NCBI GenBank assembly: GCA_964643725.1
Contig: CAZXTL010000011.1
Span: 1-52,698, forward strand
DNA from: DYQY01 sp964643725
GTDB lineage: Bacteria; Margulisbacteria; Riflemargulisbacteria; GWF2-35-9; DYQY01
Direction: 5' to 3'
Length of the DNA: 52,698 bases
The notes below the pieces were generated by a model that saw only the letters and a program-made list of their open reading frames with translations, searched no databases and was not told the DNA's origin. This document shows positions 34,273 through 42,078 of the stretch, one piece after another. Within the stretch, counting starts at the first letter, position 1, and the number at the start of each line of letters is the position of its first letter. A program made the translations under genes and the position numbers.

Positions 34273-35691
34273 TTAACTAAAAAAAGTAAGTTTTGGTTCT
34301 TTTACTGCTTTTACTTCGTCTAGCCTACCAACGATTCTGGTCACAGGGGCAGCTTTGACTTTTTTAGGCGATGTTTTAGCCTGAACTACAATATCTTTAA
34401 ACGCTTCAAAAAAAGCATCCATTGAATCCTTATCCTCTGTTTCAGTAGGCTCTATCATTAAGCACTCATGAACTATCTGTGGGAAATATATTGTTGGTGG
34501 GTGATAACCTTTATCTATCAATGCCTTAGCAATATCTAATGCTGAAATACCTGTCTCTTTCTTTAGTTTTTCTGCAGAAACAACAAACTCATGCATACAA
34601 ACCCTATCGTAAGGCAACTCAATAACCTCTCTTATTTTATTCATCAAATAATTAGCATTCTCAACTGCTTTCTCACTAACTTGCTTTAGGCCATCTCCTC
34701 CATGTAACAAAAAATAAATATATGCTTTTATGACCACATTAACGTTTCCATAGAACCCATGTATCCTACCGATTTCAGTTCCATGTTGATTCTGCCATTT
34801 ATATCCTGTTTTATCTTTATTTACTAACGGACCCGGCAAATATGGAACTAATTTCTCAACAACGCCTACAGGACCAGAACCAGGACCACCACCTCCATGT
34901 GGAGTACCAAAAGTCTTATGTAAATTCAAATGACAAACATCAAACCCCATATCCCCAGGCCTTATCTTGCCCATCAAAGCATTGGCATTTGCACCATCAT
35001 AATAAAGAAGCCCACCATTATCGTGAATCATTTCAGCTATTTTTAATATATTGTTTTCAAAAAGCCCTAAAGTAGAAGGATTGGTAAGCATAAAAGCCGC
35101 AACCTTTTCCTTACTCAAAATGTCCTTTAATTTATCTATATCTACATTTCCCCACTTGTCAGATGGAACTTTCTTTACTCTAAATCCAGCCATCACAGCA
35201 CTTGCAGGATTTGTACCATGTGCGGAATCAGGTATAAGAACAAGATCTCTGTCATCGTTGTTTTGCTTTAAATACTCTCTAATTATAAGTAATCCTGCAT
35301 GCTCGCCATGCGCTCCTGCTGAAGGTTGCAAAGAAAATCTACTATATCCAAATAACTCACACAAATTTAATTCCATTTCATACAAAATCTCTAAAATACC
35401 CTGACAATCATTATCCTGCTGAAAAGGATGAAGCTGTAAAAACCCTGGCAAAGAAGCTAATCGCTCAAGAATCTTATAGTTGTATTTCATAGTACAAGAA
35501 CCCAGAGGATACATCCCACTATCTACTCCAAAATTTAAAGTAGAAAGTTTAGTGTAGTGTCTTGCCACCTGAGACTCTGAAAGGTCTGGGAAACGACAAA
35601 CTTTTTTTCTTTTTAATTGAGAAGCTATCTCCATATTTGAAAGATTATTAGATATTTCTACTTTTTCAAAAATTGGACTATTATCCATCAA
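34273..35691 (-). CDS. gcvPB: Glycine dehydrogenase (decarboxylating) subunit 2
   Basis: PLP-bearing subunit of the split P-protein that decarboxylates glycine and passes the aminomethyl group to lipoyl-GcvH. The PLP lysine is in DVCHLNLHKTFGTPHGGGGPG, preceded by YYDGANANALMGKIRPGDMGFD. The N-terminal region has MYPLGSCTMKYN and the C-terminus has MIEPTETEDKDSMD. At 472 residues it is standard for the two-subunit form seen in Firmicutes, Thermotogae and others. Its start overlaps the end of gcvPA by 11 bases. Confidence 0.97.
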   Translation of the reverse strand: MMDNSPIFEKVEISNNLSNMEIASQLKRKKVCRFPDLSESQVARHYTKLSTLNFGVDSGMYPLGSCTMKYNYKILERLASLPGFLQLHPFQQDNDCQGILEILYEMELNLCELFGYSRFSLQPSAGAHGEHAGLLIIREYLKQNNDDRDLVLIPDSAHGTNPASAVMAGFRVKKVPSDKWGNVDIDKLKDILSKEKVAAFMLTNPSTLGLFENNILKIAEMIHDNGGLLYYDGANANALMGKIRPGDMGFDVCHLNLHKTFGTPHGGGGPGSGPVGVVEKLVPYLPGPLVNKDKTGYKWQNQHGTEIGRIHGFYGNVNVVIKAYIYFLLHGGDGLKQVSEKAVENANYLMNKIREVIELPYDRVCMHEFVVSAEKLKKETGISALDIAKALIDKGYHPPTIYFPQIVHECLMIEPTETEDKDSMDAFFEAFKDIVVQAKTSPKKVKAAPVTRIVGRLDEVKAVKEPKLTFFS

Positions 35692-36964
35692 TAAACTCCT
35701 TAATAGACGAAACCAACAAATCTATATCTTCATTTTTCATATATTCATTAACTGCAAGCAAATAACAGCCTTCCCATCCTCTATTTAATTCGCACAAATC
35801 CAAACCACCTAAAATATTTTTAGCTTTTAAAAACGAATTTAGCCCTGAGAAATCAACATCTTTTGAATAAATCAATATATCTTGAAAATTAACATTTTTA
35901 TCAACTACAAACCTATTAAGTTTGGCTATTTTCTGTTTTAAATATTCTGTTTTTTTGTAAATATCCTCTGCTAGGCTTATCATCCCTGTTTGCCCCATAT
36001 AGGACATATAGATTGTTGCCCTTAACGCCATCAATCCTTGATTACTACAAATATTAGAAGTGGCTTTCTCTCTTCTGATATGTTGCTCTCTTGTCTGAAA
36101 GGTAAGAACAAATCCCCTACGGCCATCTGCATCCGTTGTCTCACCAACAATCCTGCCAGGAATATTTCTAACTAAGTCTTGCCTTGTTGTCAAAAAACCA
36201 AGTGCAGGACCACCATATGAAGGATAACTTCCCAAAGAAACGGCTTCTCCGCAGACTATATCTGCTCCACACTCTCCTGGTGACTTGAAAAGCATTAAGG
36301 CTAAAGGATTTGTTACGCAAAAAACAACAGCAATGCCTTTCTTCTTTGCTTCATCAATTAACACTGAATGATCAATTACTTGTCCAAAAAAATTAGGATA
36401 CATTAAAACTAAAGCGTCTATGTCGGTATCTAATCTTACTTCTGTTAATTCTTCAACATAAACTATCTCATTCCCAAACCCTTTATTATAAGTATTAAGT
36501 ACTTCCTTATAATTTGGCGAAAGGATACCAGCTACAATTACTTTAGACTTTTCTTTATCAGCAACTCTTGTAACCATCTGCACAGCTTCAGCAAGCGAAG
36601 TAGCACCATCATATAGACTAGCATTACTAATATCCATTCCAGTTAGTTCAGCCATATAGGTCTGAAACTCAAAAATAGCAGTAAGTGTTCCTTGGCTAAT
36701 CTCTGGTTGATATGGAGTATATGCTGTATAAAACTCGCTACGGCTGACTAAGTGGTCAACGATAGCAGGAACATGCCGATGATAAACACCTGCACCTAAA
36801 AAAGAAAGATTCTTTGAATAAATACTATTTGAGTTGGCTAAACCCTCCAACTTAAGTTGAACATCAGCTTCTGTTAGTGCCTGAGGTAGGCTTAGTTCAG
36901 GGTTAATGATATTTTTAGGTAGATCTTTATAAAAATTACTAATCAGACTACCGAGAGTAACCAT
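35681..36964 (-). CDS. gcvPA: Glycine dehydrogenase (decarboxylating) subunit 1
   Basis: Partner subunit of GcvPB in the split P-protein. Recognisable segments include SFLGAGVYHRHVPAIVDHLVSRSEFYTAYTPYQPEISQGTL, DISNASLYDGATSLAEA, DIVCGEAVSLGSYPSYGGPALGF and PGRIVGETTDADGRRGFVLTFQTREQHIRREKATSNICSNQ. The active-site lysine is in the other subunit, as expected. 427 residues. It begins immediately after the gcvH stop with no gap and overlaps gcvPB by 11 bases, so all three are translated as a unit. Confidence 0.97.
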   Translation of the reverse strand: MVTLGSLISNFYKDLPKNIINPELSLPQALTEADVQLKLEGLANSNSIYSKNLSFLGAGVYHRHVPAIVDHLVSRSEFYTAYTPYQPEISQGTLTAIFEFQTYMAELTGMDISNASLYDGATSLAEAVQMVTRVADKEKSKVIVAGILSPNYKEVLNTYNKGFGNEIVYVEELTEVRLDTDIDALVLMYPNFFGQVIDHSVLIDEAKKKGIAVVFCVTNPLALMLFKSPGECGADIVCGEAVSLGSYPSYGGPALGFLTTRQDLVRNIPGRIVGETTDADGRRGFVLTFQTREQHIRREKATSNICSNQGLMALRATIYMSYMGQTGMISLAEDIYKKTEYLKQKIAKLNRFVVDKNVNFQDILIYSKDVDFSGLNSFLKAKNILGGLDLCELNRGWEGCYLLAVNEYMKNEDIDLLVSSIKEFIDG

Positions 36965-37354
36965 TTACTCCTCTTCGCCTAAACTCTCTTCATAATCCTC
37001 TGCAGAATTCAGGTCATCTAATTCTGCCTTCTCATACATCTCAATCTTAACTAACCATCCTTCATCAAAGGGAGAAGAATTAACTAAAGCAGGATCCTCT
37101 ATTACTGACTCATTAACTTCTACAATTCTTCCAGACACAGGGATGTAAATATTGCTTACTGTCTTAACTGATTCCAAAACACCAATCTCGTCCATCTGAG
37201 TAAACTCATCATCAACATTTGGAAGTTCAATAAAAACTATATCACCCAACGCATCCTGTGCATAATCGGTAATACCAATTGTAGCAACGCTTCCATTTAC
37301 TTTTACCCATTCATGCTCTTCAGAATAATATAAACCCTTTATAATCATACTCAT
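36965..37354 (-). CDS. gcvH: Glycine cleavage system H protein
   Basis: Lipoyl carrier that shuttles the aminomethyl group between the P, T and L proteins. The lipoylated lysine is K64 in IGVLESVKTVSNIYIP, followed by the conserved SGRIVEVNE. SEEHEWVKVNGSVATIGITDYAQDALGDIVFIELP is the N-terminal hallmark. The 129-residue length is normal. It lies 70 bases after gcvT, with a GGAG-type site before the ATG, and is likely a target of the lipoate ligase at 33133-33735. Confidence 0.97.
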   Translation of the reverse strand: MSMIIKGLYYSEEHEWVKVNGSVATIGITDYAQDALGDIVFIELPNVDDEFTQMDEIGVLESVKTVSNIYIPVSGRIVEVNESVIEDPALVNSSPFDEGWLVKIEMYEKAELDDLNSAEDYEESLGEEE

Positions 37355-37424
37355 GTCCTTGTATCTCCCTTGTTATATTTTTGACTATTTTAGTTTCCAA
37401 TTTTTAAAAATTCAAGAAGTAATT

Positions 37425-38480
37425 TTACTTATTTACTTTCTTCTTTAAAAAAGGAAGATTAGTCGCTCTACCTTTAAACTCCTTACCCCTTATAATTACT
37501 GATAAACTATCATTATCCTTTAACTCTTTATCACTATAAAACATCCCAATTGCTGTATTAAAAGTAGGAGAAAACGTCCCGCTAGTCATTTTGCCGTGGC
37601 CTACTACCTCATAACCATCACGCAAAACACCCTTTTCTTCTAATATACAACCAAAAAGACGCTTGTTCTTTCCAGCATTTTCTAATTTAGTTTTACCTAA
37701 AAATTCACCTTTTGCCAAGCTAACAATCCATCCATATCCCATATCGTAGGCTGTAACATCCTCAATAATTTCTTTACCGTACAAAGGAAGTCCTGCTTCT
37801 ATTCTTAATGTATCTCTTGCTCCCAAGCCAGCAGGCACAGCACCAAAAGCCAAAAGATCCTGCCATAACTTAGACGCCAACTTGTTATCAATAAATATCT
37901 CAAATCCCACTTCTCCAGTATATCCTGTTCTGCTTATTTCTATTGTTTCGCCTTGCCATTTAATCTCCATCAAAGAAAAACTCTTAAGTGATATTTCAAT
38001 ATTTAATAACTTTTCTAACATCATTTTTGATTTTGGACCTTGTAAAGCAATTATGCTTAGTTCATCACGATAATTCAGTTCTACATTGGGAAACATTTCA
38101 AATTTAACTTCTGAAAACCATTGTTTGATTTTATTTGCATTACTACTATTAATTACTAACCTATAAAACCCACTCATTTTACTAACAATAATATCATCAA
38201 GAATCTGGCCTGCTTTATCAAGCACCATAGAATACTGAGCATCATAGACTTTAAGCTTATGAACATCATTAATAGTAACGTATTGTAAAAAATCAAAAGC
38301 AGAACTACCAGATACATCCAAAACACACATATGTGAGACGTCAAAGACTCCTGCATTTTCCCTTACCGCTTTATGCTCTTGAATGATGCCAGCATACTGT
38401 ATCGGCATCTCCCATCCAGCGAAATCAACCATCCTTGCGTTAAGTTTTTTGTGTTCTTCATAAAGTGCTGTTCTTTTCAT
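37425..38480 (-). CDS. gcvT: Glycine cleavage system T protein (aminomethyltransferase)
   Basis: Releases ammonia and transfers the methylene group to tetrahydrofolate. The first half shows MVDFAGWEMPIQYAG, FDVSHMCVLDVSGSSAFDFLQYVTINDV; later EISRTGYTGEVGFEIFI and GLGARDTLRIEAGLPLYGKEI carry the folate-site residues. 351 residues, slightly shorter than usual at the C-terminus. It starts 2 bases after the rmuC stop and leads gcvT-gcvH-gcvPA-gcvPB. No dihydrolipoamide dehydrogenase gene (L protein) is in the window. There is no room for a glycine riboswitch directly upstream. Confidence 0.96.
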   Translation of the reverse strand: MKRTALYEEHKKLNARMVDFAGWEMPIQYAGIIQEHKAVRENAGVFDVSHMCVLDVSGSSAFDFLQYVTINDVHKLKVYDAQYSMVLDKAGQILDDIIVSKMSGFYRLVINSSNANKIKQWFSEVKFEMFPNVELNYRDELSIIALQGPKSKMMLEKLLNIEISLKSFSLMEIKWQGETIEISRTGYTGEVGFEIFIDNKLASKLWQDLLAFGAVPAGLGARDTLRIEAGLPLYGKEIIEDVTAYDMGYGWIVSLAKGEFLGKTKLENAGKNKRLFGCILEEKGVLRDGYEVVGHGKMTSGTFSPTFNTAIGMFYSDKELKDNDSLSVIIRGKEFKGRATNLPFLKKKVNK

Positions 38481-38482
38481 TA

Positions 38483-39829
38483 CTATTCCCCGCTCTCTTC
38501 TTCTATTAAGTCTAAATCTTCTAATAAATCCGAAGTTAAACTTTTTGATGTTTTTGCGCCCATCCTTTTAATATTTTCCGCTCTAGTAAGTAAATTGCCT
38601 TTACCTTTAGATAGTTTATTAATGGCATCATCATATGTATTCTGAGTTGTTTGAATCTGATTGCCAAGTTTTTCTAAAACATCTACAAAACTAACGAACT
38701 TATCGTACATATCTCCAGCTCTTTTAGCTATTTCCATTGCATTTTTATTTTGTTTTTCCTGTCTCCAAATGTTATCAATTGTCCTTAAAGTTGCCAGCAA
38801 AGTTGAAGGACTAACAATAACTATATTTTTTTCAAAAGCCTCGTAAAACAAATTATTGTCCTGTTGTACTGCCAAAGCAAAAGCTGGCTCTATAGCAACA
38901 AACATTAAAACAAAATCAGGACTATTAATCTGATATAAATTTTGATATTTCTTTTCACTTAATCCCTTTATGTGATTCCTTAATGAAAGTATATGGTCCT
39001 TTAAATATTTTTCCTTCTTATCGTCGTCAGCTGAAATATATCTCTCATAAGCAGTCAGAGTGACTTTGGAATCAATTACCATATGTTTATTACCTGGAAG
39101 ATTAATAATTACATCTGGATATCTTTGTTGACCATCTTCAGTTTTAAAAGACTCTTGAACACTAAATTCAACACCTTTATTTAGGCCTGATTTTTCTAAA
39201 ATTGTTTCTAAAATCATCTCACCCCAATTACCTTGAGTTTTTGTTTCTCCTTTTAACGCAGTAGTCAAGTTATGAGCATCTTCTGACATTTGCTTGTTTA
39301 GTCCCACCAATGTCTCTATTTGTTGTTTAAGTCCTGCTCTTTGACGATTCTCATCATCATAGGTGTCTTCTACTTTCTTCTGAAATGTCTGAATCTTTTC
39401 CTGTAAAGGCTTCAATAACCCATCTATATTTTCTTTATTCTGAACCGCAAATTTCTGACTTTTTTCCTCAAATATTTTGTTAGCTAAATTTGCGAATTGG
39501 TCTTGCAGATATTTAAACCGCTCTTCTATTTCTTGTTTCTGAGTTTGAAGTTTTTCCAGTAAATTCTTATTCTCTTCTTCTCTTCTGGCGATTGTCGCAC
39601 CTTGGTCTTTAAAATGCTGAATTGAATTATCTAATCTTGCTTGCAGTTCATCTTTTTCTATTTTAAAAGCTTTCTGTAATTCTTCTTTTTCTAACTTATA
39701 CACCTTAAGTCCGGCTATTTCTTCCTTTAAGGCGCTGGTGGAGTTACTACTCTTCCCATACATAAAACCAATTATTCCACCTAAAATAACTCCAATAACT
39801 AAGAAAATGAACAAACTAAACATAACCAC
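38483..39829 (-). CDS. rmuC: DNA recombination protein RmuC
   Basis: Limits inversion and recombination events; the C-terminal part is a predicted nuclease-fold domain. An N-terminal membrane anchor (FSLFIFLVIGVILGGIIGFMYG) is followed by a coiled coil at ~28-180 and the RmuC domain at ~195-420. Visible motifs are QGNWGEMILETILEKSGL, RYPDVIINLPGNKHMVIDSKVTLTAYE and FVAIEPAFALA. 448 residues, typical. A strong AAGGAG precedes the ATG. It reads into gcvT after 2 bases. Confidence 0.95.
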   Translation of the reverse strand: MVMFSLFIFLVIGVILGGIIGFMYGKSSNSTSALKEEIAGLKVYKLEKEELQKAFKIEKDELQARLDNSIQHFKDQGATIARREEENKNLLEKLQTQKQEIEERFKYLQDQFANLANKIFEEKSQKFAVQNKENIDGLLKPLQEKIQTFQKKVEDTYDDENRQRAGLKQQIETLVGLNKQMSEDAHNLTTALKGETKTQGNWGEMILETILEKSGLNKGVEFSVQESFKTEDGQQRYPDVIINLPGNKHMVIDSKVTLTAYERYISADDDKKEKYLKDHILSLRNHIKGLSEKKYQNLYQINSPDFVLMFVAIEPAFALAVQQDNNLFYEAFEKNIVIVSPSTLLATLRTIDNIWRQEKQNKNAMEIAKRAGDMYDKFVSFVDVLEKLGNQIQTTQNTYDDAINKLSKGKGNLLTRAENIKRMGAKTSKSLTSDLLEDLDLIEEESGE

Positions 39830-39924
39830 TCCTTAATTGTTTATGACCTCAATCGTACATCAACGTAAAGATTTTGTCATTTATCATATGTGAGAAAAAT
39901 CTAACATTCCTACGATAAATTAAT

Positions 39925-40476
39925 ATGAGGAATAAAATTGCAGCTATAAATGAATCAAGATTTATTATATTACATACCCTAAAACTCTTGTCTAACTATG
40001 ATATAACATTTAATACCTATAAAACATTAAACGGAAAACAAGAAGTTTCATTCAATGTAATTGATAAAATAACTGGAAGAAAAATTAATCAATTAATTTT
40101 CTTTTTTATTGAAAAAAATAGTCTACATATAGAAAGCTTTTACCCTAATCTCAACAAGCAAAAAGACAGCAATGGGCTGTCCGCTGCACTCGTTTACCTA
40201 CTAATGGCTTTTTATGATGCACACCATCAAAAGAATCCCTTCAAAAAAATAACACTCAGAGCTGAAAGACCTGTTGCAAATAAATTTTGGCATAAACTAA
40301 ATCTTAACCTAGTCGAAAAAAGACCATCAATAATAAGTGAAGGTTATTATGATTTCGAGGGCGACTTCCCATCTGAATTATTAAAGCAACTTCACCGACT
40401 AGCATTAACAAACATCAAAAGATCAAAGATTGATTATCCATTTTTTGAAGTTAATCAAAGAAGAATAGGAAATTAA
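39925..40476 (+). CDS. Unknown protein, first of two tandem paralogs (GNAT-like?)
   Basis: A 183-residue protein without signal peptide, homologous along its length to the next gene. Shared blocks include NKIAAxNExxFI at the start, TGRKI, FYPNLNKQKDSNGLSAALVYLLMAFYDA, and ITLRAERPVANKFWHKLNLNLVEK. The last two blocks are reminiscent of acetyltransferase motifs A and B (a helix after the GLSAAL turn, then a strand and FWxKL in place of FYxKxGF), but the Q/RxxGxG loop is degenerate. The start is an ATG with no ribosome site. rmuC is divergent on the other side. Function unknown. Confidence 0.8.
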   Translation: MRNKIAAINESRFIILHTLKLLSNYDITFNTYKTLNGKQEVSFNVIDKITGRKINQLIFFFIEKNSLHIESFYPNLNKQKDSNGLSAALVYLLMAFYDAHHQKNPFKKITLRAERPVANKFWHKLNLNLVEKRPSIISEGYYDFEGDFPSELLKQLHRLALTNIKRSKIDYPFFEVNQRRIGN

Positions 40477-40477
40477 T

Positions 40478-41008
40478 ATGAAAAATAAAATTGCTGCAGC
40501 TAATGAGCCAAACTTCATACGGACACATATTCTCAAACTATTATCTAGATTCGATATAAGATACAATCTATACGACACTTTTGACGAACAACAAGACGTA
40601 ACCTTTCATGTTTTCAGAAAAGATACTGGCAAAGAAATAACTGGCCTTATACACCTATTCATTGATGAAGATGGACTAAACATTGATAGTTTTAGCCCAA
40701 ATCTAAAACCTCAAAATGATAGCCACGGACTGTCAGCTGCATTAGCTTATTTATTGATGGCTTTTTATGGAGCTAATAACAAAAACCAACCTATCGCCAA
40801 TGTACTTCTACGAGCAGAAAAAACTGTAGCAGAAGATTTTTGGTTAAAACTAAAACTTAAATTAATAGAACAAGGCCCCGTTGAATTAGGTTCTACCTAT
40901 TATAAATATGCTGGTACTTTCCCAGAAAATGAACTTAAAAACATATATAAACTGGCACAAACATCCATTAAAAGAATTGTTATAGATCACCCTTTTTCAA
41001 GTCTTTAA
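40478..41008 (+). CDS. Unknown protein, second of two tandem paralogs (GNAT-like?)
   Basis: A 176-residue paralog of the preceding gene, starting one base after its stop; TAGGA lies 8-10 bases before the ATG. Even the DNA around both starts is alike (ATTAATATGA...AATAAAATTGC). The conserved core DSHGLSAALAYLLMAFYGA and VLLRAEKTVAEDFWLKLKLKLIEQ is better kept here than at the N-terminus. The two probably arose by tandem duplication and then diverged to roughly 40% identity by eye. tRNA-Cys follows on the other strand. Function unknown. Confidence 0.8.
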   Translation: MKNKIAAANEPNFIRTHILKLLSRFDIRYNLYDTFDEQQDVTFHVFRKDTGKEITGLIHLFIDEDGLNIDSFSPNLKPQNDSHGLSAALAYLLMAFYGANNKNQPIANVLLRAEKTVAEDFWLKLKLKLIEQGPVELGSTYYKYAGTFPENELKNIYKLAQTSIKRIVIDHPFSSL

Positions 41009-41026
41009 TACCATTTACATTAGAAT

Positions 41027-41100
41027 TGGAGGAGGCGGGCGGAATTGAACCGTCGATCGAGATTTTGCAGACCCCTGCCTTACCGCTTGGCTACGCCTCC
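41027..41100 (-). tRNA. tRNA-Cys (anticodon GCA)
   Basis: Folds as a complete cloverleaf on the minus strand. The acceptor stem GGAGGCG/CGCCTCC, D arm with AGCCAAGCGGTAAGGC, anticodon loop CTGCAAA (GCA = Cys), and T arm GGTTCAATTCC are all visible. The discriminator base is U73, the identity base of tRNA-Cys, and CCA is encoded (41029-41027). Confidence 0.96.
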
Positions 41101-41108
41101 GATAATTT

Positions 41109-41215
41109 GCCTGCCCACCAAAGCTTTATGCGAAGGAGGGTTTACGCAAATTAAGGATAAGAAATTAGAGTAAGGAATAAGGCAAATTACCCCTTAATCC
41201 TTATACTTATTCCTT
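41109..41215. repeat. Palindromic sequence upstream of tRNA-Cys
   Basis: The 41101-41301 gap holds an imperfect palindrome centred on CAAAGCTTTATG (about 41109-41140; arms CCTGCCCACC and GAAGGAGGG). A perfect 10-bp inverted repeat follows: AAGGAATAAG (41172-41181) and CTTATTCCTT (41206-41215). The first resembles short palindromic repeats common in candidate-phylum genomes. The second could terminate or fold a transcript, but lacks a T tract. Confidence 0.5.
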
Positions 41216-41301
41216 TTAATTATCAATTTATGAAAGCAATTCACTTCCAATTAGCTACTAGACCCTTAGTATAATAGATAACCGTCAAAAGGTTAAGCTG
41301 A

Positions 41302-42078
41302 TTATTTAAGTTTTATAAGCTTATGCTTCACAATTCCTAAATTCTTGGCCATTTTAATAAGTGATGGCTGGTCTTTAGTGTAGCAAAGAATATTTGCTTT
41401 CTTTTTTGAACTAAATCCAATCCTTTTAAGCTTCTCATAAGCACTTTTAGCAACATACATTGCAGGATCTATAGTATTTAAATGCGGGTAAAGTTCATGA
41501 ACAATCCCATCAATATGAGGATAATGAGAACAACCATATAATAAATGCTCCATAATCACATATGGGTCTAGATATTTTGGTAATACTTCTTTAACCCCAT
41601 CCATATTACCTGCTTCTATCAAAGGAACAAGCTCAGGTGTAGCTTGCTGAAAAACCTTAATTTTAGGATTATATTTAGAAAGTATCTTTAAGTATGACTC
41701 TGAATTTACAGTAGCTTGAGTAGCTATTATCCCAACTCTAGAACCTTCAGTCAGCTCTTTCGCAAAACGTAATCCATCATTTAACATATCAACAAAAGGA
41801 ACATCATAATTTGTAGAATTATGGTCTATTGCTAAGGCTGAAGAAGTATTACAAGCAATCACAATCATCTTAACTTTTTGACTGATAAAATACTTGATAA
41901 TCCGATCATTTATGGCAAGTATCTGCTCTATGCTTTTATCACCAAATGGACTGTTTAAATTATCTGCAAAATAAATAAAATTCTCTTGTGGCATTAGTTT
42001 CGCCAAATGAGAATAAACAGTAAATCCACCAATACCAGAATCAAAAACCCCTATAGGGGAATTATTTGCCTTTATAAT
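41302..42078 (-). CDS. murI: Glutamate racemase, apparently AUU-initiated
   Basis: Makes D-glutamate for peptidoglycan. The catalytic cysteines lie in VIACNTSSA and LYGCSHYP. The essential N-terminal P-loop-like segment PIGVFDSGIGGFTV (D13, S14) is in frame upstream of the first ordinary start (TTG at 42006), so that start is wrong. Between the in-frame stop (42084-42082) and this segment only ATT (42078) and ATA (42075) can serve. AAAGGAG lies 9 bases before the ATT. I therefore call AUU at 42078, giving 258 residues, the normal family length. The gene overlaps the 3' end of the amidase gene by 17 bases, which would favour coupled reinitiation. An assembly error is the alternative. Confidence 0.88.
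   Translation of the reverse strand: MIKANNSPIGVFDSGIGGFTVYSHLAKLMPQENFIYFADNLNSPFGDKSIEQILAINDRIIKYFISQKVKMIVIACNTSSALAIDHNSTNYDVPFVDMLNDGLRFAKELTEGSRVGIIATQATVNSESYLKILSKYNPKIKVFQQATPELVPLIEAGNMDGVKEVLPKYLDPYVIMEHLLYGCSHYPHIDGIVHELYPHLNTIDPAMYVAKSAYEKLKRIGFSSKKKANILCYTKDQPSLIKMAKNLGIVKHKLIKLK

Noticed and set aside
38460..38520. Glycine riboswitch before gcvT
   Set aside because: gcvT starts 2 bases after rmuC, leaving no leader.
41302..42006. murI as a truncated pseudogene starting at TTG
   Set aside because: The missing N-terminus is present in frame upstream, complete with the catalytic Asp and Ser.
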